64,000 nucleotides of DNA. Source: Malurus cyaneus samueli. Its lineage: Eukaryota; Chordata; Aves; Passeriformes; Maluridae. A program made the position numbers and the translations under genes. Numbering within the stretch: the stretch's first letter is position 1; every line of letters begins with the position of its first letter. Below the pieces are notes generated by a model. That model made no database searches and was not told the DNA's origin. It saw nothing but the letters and a program-made list of their open reading frames with translations. The stretch lies in NCBI GenBank assembly GCA_009741485.1, contig CM019218.1, forward strand, positions 53,243,612 to 53,307,611. The letters run 5' to 3'. Below are positions 42,618-63,300 of the stretch, one piece after another.

Positions 42618-43349
42618 GATGAGGCAGGCTCTGGGTTGCTCCAGGGATGGGGCTGGTGGGTGCAGATCTCATGGTGCAGCGTTGGGTGAAGGTTCCATGA
42701 GGGCAGATGATGAGCAAAGTCCTCCTGAGCATAGCTGGGAGGGAGAGATGTGCTGGGGAGATGAAAGATTGTTTCTGCAGAGATTTTAGCTCTGTTACTA
42801 AACCAGGACACGAATTACTCCTTTTAGCTAGTGGGGGAGAAATGTTCCTGCTGAGCCCAGGCTGCCCCTTTCCTGAGCAGTTCTGCACTCACAGGGCTGG
42901 GCTGGGGGGGTTTGCTGAGGGTCTGGTGCTGTGCCTGGTGCAGGGCTGTGAATCTGAGACAAGGGGTCGGCCCTGAGCTAAGAATAGTCGGGAGGCAAAG
43001 CAAGCTGAATGCTGCAATGGGGCGATTTTCCTGCCCCCTGAGCAAACACAGTCCCTGAGAGGGCTGGGGCCAGGGGGGCTGAGTGCCCTGGACAGTTATC
43101 GCTGTGACAGGAGGCTGTGTCCCATCTCCTGCCTCCTGTGCTCCTGGGATAGAGGGGAGCAGAGCCTTATCTCTGCTGTGATAGCGCTGTCACAGCCTGC
43201 CTGGGGACAGCTGCAAGCTCCAAGTGCTTTGGAGAGGGACAGTGTCTCTGTGCCCCGTCCTGGTACTGGGGACAGGCTGTGCTGGCCCTTATCTCAATCC
43301 TAACCCTCACTTTTTCCAATCTGCCTCCAACCCTGCCAGACACCCAGGA

Positions 43350-53036
<9,687 letters not shown>

Positions 53037-53164
53037 AGGCCCGGGGGAGAGGAGGCCAAGCCCTGGGAGCTGCACTGGCTGCACAGAGCCCTGGCTGCAG
53101 GAACGGGGGGCTCTGGGGGCTTCAGGAGATCCCATCTCCACCCCCCAGTGCTGTTGTGTCTGTA

Positions 53165-53170
53165 AATAAA
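53165..53170 (+). terminator. TNNT2: TNNT2 polyadenylation signal AATAAA
   Basis: Canonical AATAAA 129 bases after the stop, followed by a GTGGTGAGGGGGTG downstream element. It gives a short 3' UTR. Confidence 0.88.
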
Positions 53171-53748
53171 GTGGTGAGGGGGTGCAGGTGTGGTCTCCAT
53201 CCTGAGGCTCTGCTCACCGAGGACACAACTCAGGTTCAGCACAGCTCAAGGAGTTGCCCAGCTGCTCCCCAGGCTGTGAGAGGACACAGCAACACCCAGG
53301 AACCCCCAAGCAACTGTCCCTGTGGCAAACCCCCCAGACTGTCCCTCTGGCATCATCTCAGCTGCAGGCCTTGGCAGGTTTGGTGACAGACTCAGTGGTC
53401 TGGTTTTCCTGCTGCACTTTGGGTCAATCCTCATTACGGCCACTTCAGTTCTGCTTTTGCGGTGGGACAGCATGGACAGGGGCATTGTTTCCAAGCCTCT
53501 TGGCCCATGGAACAGTCACTAACTCCCCTTCCAGGCCCTCTTCATTCCTCTTTCTAGCTCTTGCTAAAGGCTCAGACAAGCCGTGTTTGCCTCCCCTGCA
53601 TGTTACTGACAGCAGGCAATGAAGCCTTGGGATAAAGCTGTGTGGAGAGGCCATTTCTCTGTGCTTTAGGGCTGGGAATGCCTGCAGCACCTCACTCCTG
53701 GGCTGTCCCTGGGGAAACATCAGCTGCAAACCCCCAGTGCTCCTGGTG

Positions 53749-53836
53749 GGTCTGGATCTGTGTCTGGGTCTGGACCTGGGTCTGGGTCTGGATCTGTGTC
53801 TGGGTCTGGACCTGGGTCTGGGTCTGGGTCTGGACT
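53749..53836. repeat. GGTCTG hexamer array, 36-bp higher-order unit
   Basis: (GGTCTG)n with regular GGATCTGTG and GGACCTGG variants. The TCTGGATCTG block recurs 36 bases later (53751 and 53787). Confidence 0.85.
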
Positions 53837-53849
53837 GGCAGCCAGCCCA

Positions 53850-54415
53850 CAGCACCAGAGGTCCTGGAAGTTTTGTGCACACATTTCCTGAGGCAAGCTG
53901 TCCCCTGCTATTGATAAACAGTATCTGTGAGGCCTTTCCCAGAGCAGTGGGGAAGGGAGGACACACAGGATGGTGGATCTTGTCCCTTGGTGAGATGTTT
54001 TGTGTCCCCCCTTGCTGGGGCTGCCTGTCCTCCCCATCCCCTGCCCAGTGATGTGGGCATGCCCATAAGGTTTATCCCTTTATCCCTCATCCCTGTCAGA
54101 TGAGGATTTATTTTCCCTACTTCAACACACGCCACCAGGTTTTGGGGAATAGGGCTCTGGGAAGCCTCAGACTCAGTGAGGCACAAGTGGAAGACAACCA
54201 GCTACCCGCCACCCCCTCTTAAAACCGAGGTGTGGACGACAGAGGGCAGAGCTGGGGAAGGTGGCAGTGCTGGGACATGGAATTCCAGGTGGCTGGCTGA
54301 GTGATGGCCCGATGATATTGCCACCCTGCCTGAGGCACGGAAAGAGGACCGCGCTCGGGGCAGGCAGCTGTGTCTGCCTGGGGAAAAAAAAAAGATTCCC
54401 TTTTGTCAGGCTCTG
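53850..54415. other. Intergenic, no gene recognised
   Basis: Unique sequence downstream of TNNT2 without recognisable exons. On the minus strand I found no match to the expected C-terminus of PKP1. Confidence 0.45.
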
Positions 54416-54419
54416 AAGG

Positions 54420-54770
54420 TCCGTTCTCCCAACTCCCCCGGCAGTCGGAGGCGGGCCGTGCCGGTGCCGGTGCGTGTGCCGTCCCTGCGGCTGGCAGCGC
54501 CCAGGGCGGGGGTATCCGGGCACTCCCTGCTTCCCACAGCGCTGCCTGTCCCGGCAGCTCCCGGCCCCGCTCCAGCCCCGATCCCTGCGCCGGGCCCGAA
54601 ATCTGCGCGCTCCGTCCCCACCCGGCGCCTCCCTCCCTCCCCCGCCCGCTGCGCTGGCACCGCCGGGGCACCGGCCCGACCCTCCCCCGGCCCGACCCCA
54701 CCCAGCTCGGCCATTCCCACTCCCAGGGAGCTGCTGCCGTACTCGGGAACGGCAGAGCGAGGGCAGGATG
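54420..54770. promoter_or_regulatory. CpG island without a recognised gene
   Basis: A sharply bounded CpG-dense block (for example GCGCCGGGCCCGAAATCTGC near 54589) about 1.3 kb after the TNNT2 poly(A) signal. No first exon is recognised on either strand. A 215-codon minus-strand frame (54173-54820) covers it but is Gly/Arg-rich and looks compositional. Confidence 0.45.
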
Positions 54771-54979
54771 CTGCAGTCCTCTGGGACACGGCAGAGCACC
54801 CTGGAGCCCAGGCGGAACATCCCAGGTGCTGCAGGGGCTGCGGGATGGTTGCAGTGACTCAGGAGGTTGTGCTGGAGCGTGGCACGGGCTCTGTGCTGGT
54901 GCTGGGGAGACGCTCTGCCCTGGACCCCTCCTCAGGGGCTGCAGCTCCTCCCGAGGGGCAGCTCCGATCTCTGCTCTCT

Positions 54980-55260
54980 GTCAGCAGGGACAGGCCCCAG
55001 GGAACCGCTGGAGCTGTGTCAGGGCAGGGTCAGGCTGGATCTCAGGGAAAGGTTCTTCCCCCAGAGGGTGCTGGGCACTGCCCAGGCTCCCCAGGAAATG
55101 GGTCACTGCCCCGAGGCTGCCAGAGCTCCAGGAGTGTTTGGACAGCACTGCCAGGTCCAGAGTGGGATTGTTGGGGTGTCTGTGCAGGGTCAGGGGTTGG
55201 ACTGGATGATTCCTGTGGGTTCCTTCCAGCTCAGGACGTTCCAGGATTCTGTGGTGTGCT
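54980..55260 (+). repeat. CR1-type LINE fragment
   Basis: CAGGGAACCGCTGGAGCTGT, GTCAGGCTGGATCTCAGGGA, TGCTGGGCACTGCCCAGGCT, GGATTGTTGGGGTGTCTGTG, GGTTGGACTGGATGATTCCT. Close relative of 56700-56972 in the same orientation. Confidence 0.9.
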
Positions 55261-55419
55261 GCTGTCCCCTCATGGGGCACACGAGTGAGTCTGAGGCAGC
55301 ACAGCAGAGCAGGGACTGTCCCCAGAGCTGAGCACAGAACAAGGGACCCCAGAGCAGCTTGGGGAAGAGTGGTGCAGGGTGTTCACAGTCTTGAAGGGCT
55401 TCATTGTGGAGATCTGAGC

Positions 55420-55530
55420 AACCTGGTTTGGGGAAGGTGTCCCTGCCCAGGGGCAGGGGTGGGGTGGGATGAGCTTTAAGCTCCCTTCCAACCCAGCCCA
55501 TTCCATGGTTCAGTGATTCCATGCTCGCCA
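55420..55530 (+). repeat. CR1-type LINE 3' tail
   Basis: GGTGTCCCTGCCCAGGGGCA, GGGTGGGATGAGCTTTAAGC, CCTTCCAACCCAGCCCATTC, then a short GTTCAGTGATTCCATG end. It belongs to the 2055-type subfamily. Confidence 0.75.
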
Positions 55531-55539
55531 TGCTCTGGT

Positions 55540-56690
55540 GTCCTCCTGCTCTGCTCTGCGGCTCACTGTTCCCTCTGGCTTCCTCTGGTGTGAGGGGCAG
55601 GGAGCTGAGCGCTTCCCCAGCAGAGCACCTTCCTGGGAGCTGTGAGGTGAACCATCCCTGACAGGCTGCAGAGGGGCAGCATCTCTGCCACAGCATGTGC
55701 ACCGAGTCATGGAATTCCCTGCCTTGCAAGGGGCCCACAAGGATCAGCAAACCCAGCTCCAGCTGCAGCTCCATCATGTGGCCCTTGGAGGAGCAGCCCG
55801 TGCAGCACAGCCCATGGGAACAGTGTCTGCTCTGGGGGTTCTGGAGCCCCAGCACCAGGGTCTGTGTCCCACAGAGCCTGTGCCGTGCAGGGCCTTTGGC
55901 TCCTCCATGGAGACCCTGGAGGAGCTGCAGTAGGGTTGGGCACACAGGGGGCTGGCGGGAGTTAAAAGCTCCAGAGGCTGCTGCCAGCCCAGGGTACAAC
56001 CCCTCCTCCTCCCAGAGTCCAGCACAGGTGTCCCAGCACTGCTGAGGAGCCCAACCTGCAGCAGACCTGTGCCAGGGCTCACAAACCTGCAGCTCGTAGT
56101 CTGTCCATGCACTGCCATGCAGGGCCCTCCCCAGGGTCCCACTGTCCCCACGGGATGGGGTGGGTGTGAGGGAGGATACATTTGGTACTGAGAAGGTGTT
56201 GATAAATCCTGGGATGATGTTTGGGGTTGGGCTTTTGGCTGGGGCTGAGGCAGCCCTGGGCTCTTGTCTGGCTGCTCAAGACCCAGAGCAAAGCCATGGG
56301 GAAAACAGACACTGCAGAGTCTGGTGCTGCCCCTGCACACCCAGGAGCTGCTCGTGGCTCTCGCCAGCTCCCGTTAGCCAGGGCTGCTCCAGGCAGCACA
56401 GGACGTGCTGGGATTGCTGTCCAGGGGCCATCAGGCCAGTGCCTGTCCCAAGGAGCCAGGCCATGCACGTGCCCACACTCCCAGCATTATGGGCCACAAT
56501 GGGGCTGCAGTGGCCCCTGGACCCTGTGGGACAATGGAGCAGGAGCTCTTGGAGCTGCAATACTGCCAGGGCCCTGGGGTCTCACCTGTGGGATGTGGAG
56601 CTCTCATGGGGCAGTCAGCTGGGGCACAGAGCAAGGGATTCCCTCAGCCCCTGCTTGGAGATGGCAGAGCCTGGGATGGTGGACGCTGGG
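55540..56690. other. Intergenic, no gene recognised
   Basis: GC-rich sequence between CR1 copies. Open frames on both strands are unrelated to known proteins. A small inverted CR1 remnant may lie at about 55705-55760. Confidence 0.4.
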
Positions 56691-56699
56691 AGGGACCAA

Positions 56700-56972
56700 G
56701 GGAGGTTCTTTAGGATGGACCTGAGTCAGGGCAGGGTCGGGCTGGATCTCAGGGAAAGGCTCTTCCCCCAGAGGCTGCTGGGCACTGCCCAGGCTCCCAG
56801 GGAATGGGCACAGCCCCGAGGCTGCCAGAGCTCCATGAGTGTTTGGACAATGCTCTCGGGCCCCGGGTGGGATTGTTGGGGTGTCTGTGCAGGGTCAGAG
56901 GTTGGACTGGGTGATCCTTGTGCATCCCTTCCAACCCAGGAAGTTCCATGATTCTGTGATTCTGTGATCCAG
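56700..56972 (+). repeat. CR1-type LINE fragment
   Basis: Second copy of the 54980 type (GTCGGGCTGGATCTCAGGGA, GGATTGTTGGGGTGTCTGTG, CCCTTCCAACCCAGGAAGTT), ending in a GATTCTGTGATTCTGTGAT 8-bp terminal repeat typical of CR1 3' ends. Confidence 0.92.
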
Positions 56973-56974
56973 TC

Positions 56975-58325
56975 CCACCTCCCTGCTCAAGCAGGGAGAT
57001 ATTGGGGCATTGTTACCCCTCAGGCACATCCCAGGGAGGGAGGGCTGCTCTGCCCCTCCTGCCCATCCTCCTGGGGAGCTCATCACTCCCACTCCTGGTG
57101 CAGGATGGGGATCCTGGATCCTGTGGGGCTGGGGAGGGGGAGCAGCACTGCAGGGTAACACCCCTGACTCCCGTGCTCGTGGTGGGTCGGGGCTGGCACA
57201 GTCCCCGCTGCCCGGGTCTGGGTTTTGGTGCCATCCAGGGCAGGTGACACTGGATACCATTGCTGCAGGCGCCCGGCATTGCCTGTCCTTCGGCATGTCC
57301 TGTGGCATTCACAGCTTCCAGCACCCATGAATTCATGCACAAGGTGGCTGTGTGGCCCTGATCCACAGTGTCACTGTCCCCACGTAAAGCAGTGGGTGCC
57401 CGGCCTCCAGCTCAAGCCAAAGCCAAATGACAACCCAAAACTGCAGAAAATGGAGCAGTACGACCCTGGATTTCATGCAGCTCAGGTGCAGCAACCACCT
57501 GTAGATTAAAAAACAGAAAAAGGACATAAATGGTGAATTTTGCAGCACCTTCCAGATGTGGAGCCCTTACCCTCAGAGTCCCAAGCCCTAGTGTTGCTGT
57601 GTTCCTCACACAGCCCCTGCAGGGCAGCTCCGTTTGCTCCTGCAAACACCTGAGTTTGCAAGTTTCTCAGGATTGTTTTTAAATGCCTTATAAAACTTCC
57701 AGTTTCATGGAGTGCCTTAGCCCTGTAACTCACTGCCCGTAGCAGCTAATTCACAGCTCTCACTTAATGGCCTTTAATTGGTTAAAGTCACCCTTGGTTT
57801 CTGCTGATTCCACAGATGTGTTAAGTCACCGGTGAAGTCTTTAACGCACCCCAAGCCCGGTTTGGGTTTGGCACCTGCACAATGCCCCGTGTCGGTGAGA
57901 CCAGCCCCGCTGACACAGCAGGCAGTGATGTTCCACCGTGGAAGGAAGAGGCTTTGGCTCTGTCTGGAGCAGCATTTTATTGGCACTCAGTGGAAGGAAA
58001 ATGAGCTTCCTGGTGGTGTGTGAATCACTGCCCTGCGTGTGCACTCATGCCCTGGTTTCAGTGCGGGGCCTGGGTGGAAACCCCACTCCTCAGTGCAGGA
58101 CAGCAGCCCCAGTGGGAGCAGTGAGGGGCTGGGTCCTGCCTGGAGCTGGGACCCCTGCCTTGCCCAGCTCTGCATTCCTGAGGAGCCCGACTGGTGACGG
58201 TGGTGCTGAACCCCAGAGCCATCCCTGCAGCCACAGGCCAGGGAATGGCACAAGGACATTTAGGGCACTGCAGGGAATTGGTCCTGCTCAGCCCCAGATC
58301 CCAAACCACTGCCCTGCCCAAAGGC
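56975..58325. other. Intergenic, no gene recognised
   Basis: No exon with family similarity on either strand. The part at about 57640-57860 is AT-richer and CpG-poor. Confidence 0.4.
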
Positions 58326-58330
58326 ACACG

Positions 58331-58560
58331 GAGATGGGACTGACCCGTGGAGATGGGACTGACAGCATGGAGATGTGACCCCAAAGAGGTGGGACTAACC
58401 CCACGGGGATGGGACTGACCACAAGGAGATGGGGCTGACCACATGGACAGGGGACTGACCCGACAGAGGTGGGACTGACCCCACCAAGATAGGACTGACC
58501 CCACAGAGATGGGACTGACCCCACAGAGGTGGGACTGACCCCACAGAGGTGGGACTGACC
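58331..58560. repeat. 20-bp minisatellite
   Basis: About eleven units of GGGACTGACCCCACAGAGGT. The last seven keep an exact 20-base period; the earlier ones carry substitutions and small indels. Confidence 0.92.
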
Positions 58561-58564
58561 CCGG

Positions 58565-59425
58565 TTCAGCTGCTCTCGAGGCTCTGCAGGAGCAGTGAGT
58601 GTGAGACAGGAGCCCTCAGCAGTGTCCTCAGGGTGTCACCTGTGGCATCCCCCAGTGACAAGTCACCTTGGCCGTTCTGAGGCCACAGAGCTTTGGGACA
58701 TTCCCCCGGGGCCCTGTGCCAGATGGGTCTGAGGGGCAGGTGGGCAGCTCTGGGGGCTGTGGGTGCAGTGCTCAGCTTGAGTTTGGGTCTCTCTGGTCTG
58801 TCAGTGGCCAAAGACCCCTCCTTGAGAATATTTAGTAAAGGATGGGATTTCAGCAGCCAGAGCAAGATCCTGCACCCTGGGATCTGACTGCAGGAGCTGT
58901 GCCCTGTTCTGCAACCGGGAGCTGTTGGAAGCTGAAGGAGATGGAAATGCTCAGGTGTGAACTCACAGGCTTTGCCTTCAGACCTGGAATGACCGAGCCT
59001 GGGAAAATCCTCACTACACAGCAATTCCTTTTGGATGTCCTTCTGTGAGAAATGAATATGCAAGAAACTGCTCTGCTGCAAGTGACCAAAGAGCCTGACC
59101 CCTGTGCTGAGGTGCCACCATCCGGCCCTCACCCCTGCCTGCTCTCTGGGGCTGCTGCACAGAGCACAGAGCAGAGGGATTTTCCCCCAGTTGCCTCCGA
59201 GGCCGAACCTTATACCAGAAACAAAGGAGAGGAGGGAAGAGCATCAGAGGAAGGGAAAGCATCTCTTTTTCTGGTGGCTCGGAGGGTGCAGCACTTGCAG
59301 GTGAGGTGGAAGATTCAAGTTCCTGTCCTTGTCAGATACAAACATAGCTTTGAGCTGTGCATTTTAATCCATCTGAGGTGGGTTAAGAACTGCAGCACTC
59401 AGTCCTGTCTTTGTGTGGTGCTGGT
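58565..59425. other. Intergenic, no gene recognised
   Basis: Unique sequence. The longest frame is 188 codons on the minus strand (58566-59132), with no recognisable domain; it starts within the unique part and ends next to the minisatellite. I treat it as chance. Confidence 0.4.
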
Positions 59426-59427
59426 TT

Positions 59428-59800
59428 ATCACAGAATCCCACACTGGTTTGGGTTGGGAGGGACCTCAAAACATATCCAGTGCCACCCCCAGCCGTGGGC
59501 AGGGACACCTTCCACTGTCCCAGGCTGCTCCAAGCCCCCTCCAACTGATCTGGGACACTGCCAGGGATCCAGGGGCAGCTGCTGCTGCTGCTCTAGACAC
59601 CCTGTGCCAGGACCTCCCCACCCTCCCAGGGAACAATTCCTTCCCAATATCCCATCTAAATCTCTCCTATTTTGGTTTGAAACTGTTCCCCTTGTCCTGT
59701 CACTATCTGTCTGGGTAAGAAGCTGCTCTTCCTCTTGTTTATAATCCCCCTGTAGGTATCCAAAGGCCACAGTGAGGTGTCCCCTCAGAACCCCAGAGTG
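59428..59800 (-). repeat. CR1-type LINE fragment, inverted
   Basis: Longest inverted copy: TATCACAGAATCCCACACTG, GGTTGGGAGGGACC, GTGGGCAGGGACACCTTCCA, CACCCTGTGCCAGGACCTCC, CAATTCCTTCCCAATATCCC, CTGTTCCCCTTGTCCTGTCA, then a conserved body to about 59800. A CTG triplet run (CTGCTGCTGCTG) sits inside it at about 59579. Confidence 0.92.
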
Positions 59801-59939
59801 TGAATGCAGCACTGCGGGCTCACCGTGGCACCCAGGGCACTGAGAGGCTCCATCCCGTGCTCTCCCGGCTGCTCCAGCTTTGGGCAGCGCTGTGAGCCAC
59901 TCATAGCTTTTATCTGCCCTTGTCAACAAACACGGCCCT

Positions 59940-60330
59940 GCCTCGGCACAGCAACAGATCCGACGCTGATATCATGACAAAGAGGGAGCGCTTTGATCAA
60001 GGGAAACGCTTTGATCTCTGCTGTGATTCAGATGCTGCTGATTAGCTGTAAAAATAGAGCAATTATCGGTGCTTCTCACGTGGTGTGGCAGCAGCTGTGC
60101 CACACGGGCTGTCCCTGCCCCTGCCACGCCTGCCGCACCTCGGAGAAAGCTGAGAGAATTCAAGGGAGGATCAACTCCAAATGAATATGAAAATTACCTG
60201 AATATTAAAATCAATCTGTCATTCTCAAAACCTCAATTTTTTTTTCCATATTCTGGAAAAGGAACATTTGGCTTTGAGAGGTTTTCCCCCTCTGTGTTTT
60301 GTTTTGTTTCAAAGCCTTTGATGTAATTAC
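59940..60330. promoter_or_regulatory. AT-richer block with paired LEF/TCF-type motifs, tentative
   Basis: CTTTGATC occurs at 59991-59998 and again at 60009-60016, 18 bases apart. A GTAAAAATAG site (one mismatch to MEF2) lies near 60048. The block is repeat-free and AT-rich against its neighbours. No function is shown. Confidence 0.2.
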
Positions 60331-60334
60331 AGCC

Positions 60335-63300
60335 AGAATCATCCTGGCAAAGACTCTGCGTGCTGGAGGAGGCCAGGTCTGGTTCCTCAGGGGTCTCTCC
60401 ATATCCCTCCTCGCTGCCCAGAGCACCTCCCCAAGGCTGCCATGGTGGGTTGACTGCACCAAGGTGGAGCAGGCTCAGTCTGGAGGAGCTCTGAGCATTG
60501 CTGGGCTCCAGATACCCCCCCAGGATCCCTGGAAACCCCTCCAGGGCTCAGCCCACAGTTTCCCCAGCCCCACAGAATGTCTCAGGCACAGGAGGTCCAG
60601 GCACATCCCAGCCCTTGGCTCTCTGAGCAGATCCACTCATGGCCTGGTTTCAGTTCCAGGTCTGTGCTGGCAGTGGGTGATGATGAACATCTCCAGGGGG
60701 TGATTCTGTGCTCTGTGAGCGTCAGGGTAGAGCCAGCATGGGGTCCTGGCTGAGGTGGGACGGGATCCAGCTCCTGAATCTGTGCTGGATGCAGCAATCA
60801 CCCCTGCATGTTCCTGAGCCCTGTGATTAACTGCAGTCTCCCAACATACTGGGAAGAGCAGCTAAAAGATTCTGGAAATTGTTGGCATTTCTTGAATCCC
60901 AATTGCATCCTGAAGGCCCTTGGGATACAAACCCACAAACAGCTCGAGGGAAGGAAGGGAGAGCTTCTCCTTTGGGAAGAAGGAAAATGGATGTCAATGT
61001 CCCCAAGGCTTCTACCCACAAACCTGGTGAGGAATCAGGGTGGCTCCAGGCAGGTGGGTGCAGCACAAAACCCATCCATGGACTGTTCCTGATAAATCAG
61101 GTTCTCACAGCACAAAACTCTTCTGCAGGTTCCAGCCCCCAATGTCCTGACACAGATATTTTGGCACTCTGGCCCTGTGCTCCATGGAAAAGCACTTGGT
61201 CCATAATTCTGCCTCAGGGTGTGAAGGTTACAGGTGCACAAATGTTCCTCTGAGGCAGCTGGCTCCTCCAGGGGAAGCTGCAGCTCTCAGTGGGGCTTCC
61301 ACTGCTTCGGACAGCAGAGGAGCCTTATGGCAGTGTCCTCAGCATCCTGCAGCCACGTGGGATGGATGGCCACGCTCCAGCCACGAGCTTTCCATGGAAA
61401 CCCATCACCCCTGGGACTGCAGGGCTGTGAGATGGCACCTGGCATCCCTGACACATGTCCTGGAACTGAGCATCTCCCTTGGAAAGGGCCCTGTGTTTAA
61501 ACAAGCCCCAGTGTTTCCTCCCCAGCAATCCCCTGCAATCCATGGGCTGGGATTTGCTGGGGATCTGGGGAAACTGCATTTAATTTGGATTGATATTTCA
61601 AGGTTCTTCCTCAGAGACAGAGCAGGGATGTTTCCTGGTGGAAATACACGCAGCTAAGCAGGAATCTCCAAGACAAAATTCTTGGAAAGGAATCTCTAAA
61701 TTCTTCTGTAGGGCTGAGGCTCTGACTTCATTTACCCATGTGAAAAAACAATGTTCTCATCTCTGTTTTGCCCAGGTAAATGTGACCCACGTTCCCCAAC
61801 AGCTGAGGACCTGCAAGAGAAGTCACATTCTTGTGGAATTTAAAAATTTGCCCAAAGCAAGGAATAAGAGCTGGGACTAAACACAGCTCCTCCAGCTGGA
61901 GGCACAGCCCCAAGGCCAGGTATGTAGCACCCACAGTTATGTTAAGGAAAGCTAATTCTGCACTAACAGACACTGGGAAGGAGTTAATTTGGAATTGATG
62001 GTCCTGGGAAGAGGCTGTTGCAGCCAGAGCCCGGCTGTGTGCAGCGGGATGTGCCCGGCTCCCTCCCCAGGATGCGAGCACCGCAGGTCCGCCCGCGCCT
62101 GCAGATTAAAGGAGGAAGACACGCGGTTGGGTTTGGGGCATTCCTGCCCAGCTGTTGCTCTTTTGAAGCTGGTGGGGCTTCTCCTGGGCTGGGTCTGTCC
62201 CTGGAATGTGGATTGGGGCGACCAGTTGGGCCAGTAAAGCCCTTCCTACAAAATGAGTTTTTACTGAAAACGGCAAAGAGCTGTCGCAAGCACATTGACT
62301 CACTTGGTTTCTCAGCTCTTAGTCATGAGCTTGTGCCCTGGACAGTTTATTATTTGTTCTTGTGGAGGCTTTGAAGATGCAAAGCAGGCCGGGAGGGTGA
62401 AGTGTTATTAGCTCATTATCTGCAATTGTTTTTTTGTGACAGAGCAATGAAGTCCAGGCTCAGCCTGAGATGCTGAACAGTGCTAAAATCTGAATTGCCC
62501 TCACGCCCAACTCTCTGATTTCTCTCTTATTCAAATCTCAGTGGCTCTTCAATCTAAATCTCTTTAACACCAGCCAGGCGGAAGAGGAGGGCTCAGCATC
62601 CCTGCCCAGGTAATCAGCAACAGCTCCAGGTTTAGCCTTATCCTAGCAGAGCACCTGGAAATTCAGGGTTTGGGCCATTAATTCCAGTCTTCTTTCTACT
62701 TGTTTCCTCTTGGATACCAAAGGGGAGATTGAAACCAGTGTGGGGTTTTTACTATTTCTACCCTGATGTGGGTGTGTTCAGGATCAAATTCAGCATCTGA
62801 GAACCTGAAATCTTTATAGAGGAGAAAAATGAAGCAGCCCAGAAAGTAATGAATGAGACTGAGAGTATGACTGGAGAGCTGTGAGTTAGCTCTGTCTACT
62901 CAAGGCAGCTCTGGTGGGCCTGGCTCAAAGGGAAGGGTTAATACTGGAAATTTTTTGTTTCTGCAGAGCAGAACTGGCCAGGTGAGTGCCCTGGGCACTG
63001 CAGGGGCTCCAACAACTCTGTGTCCACAGCATGGCCCTGCTGCTGCTCCTGGCAGTTTGGGATCTCACCAGAGGCACTCCAAAACCCAGAGTGTGCAGGG
63101 ATTAGGGCTGCTCCAAGGAATTGTGTGTCAGAATTGGTTCTTTGCCTCTGCTGGCCCTGTTGCAATGGGCTCATGTGCAAAATGAGCTCTGGTTGGGTTC
63201 TAGGCCATTCCTGAGCAGAAATTCCCATCTGTTCCTCAGGGAGGGATGGCATGTGGGCTGTCCTGGTCACCCTGCGGTGGCCCTGGCCGTGCTCCAGGAC

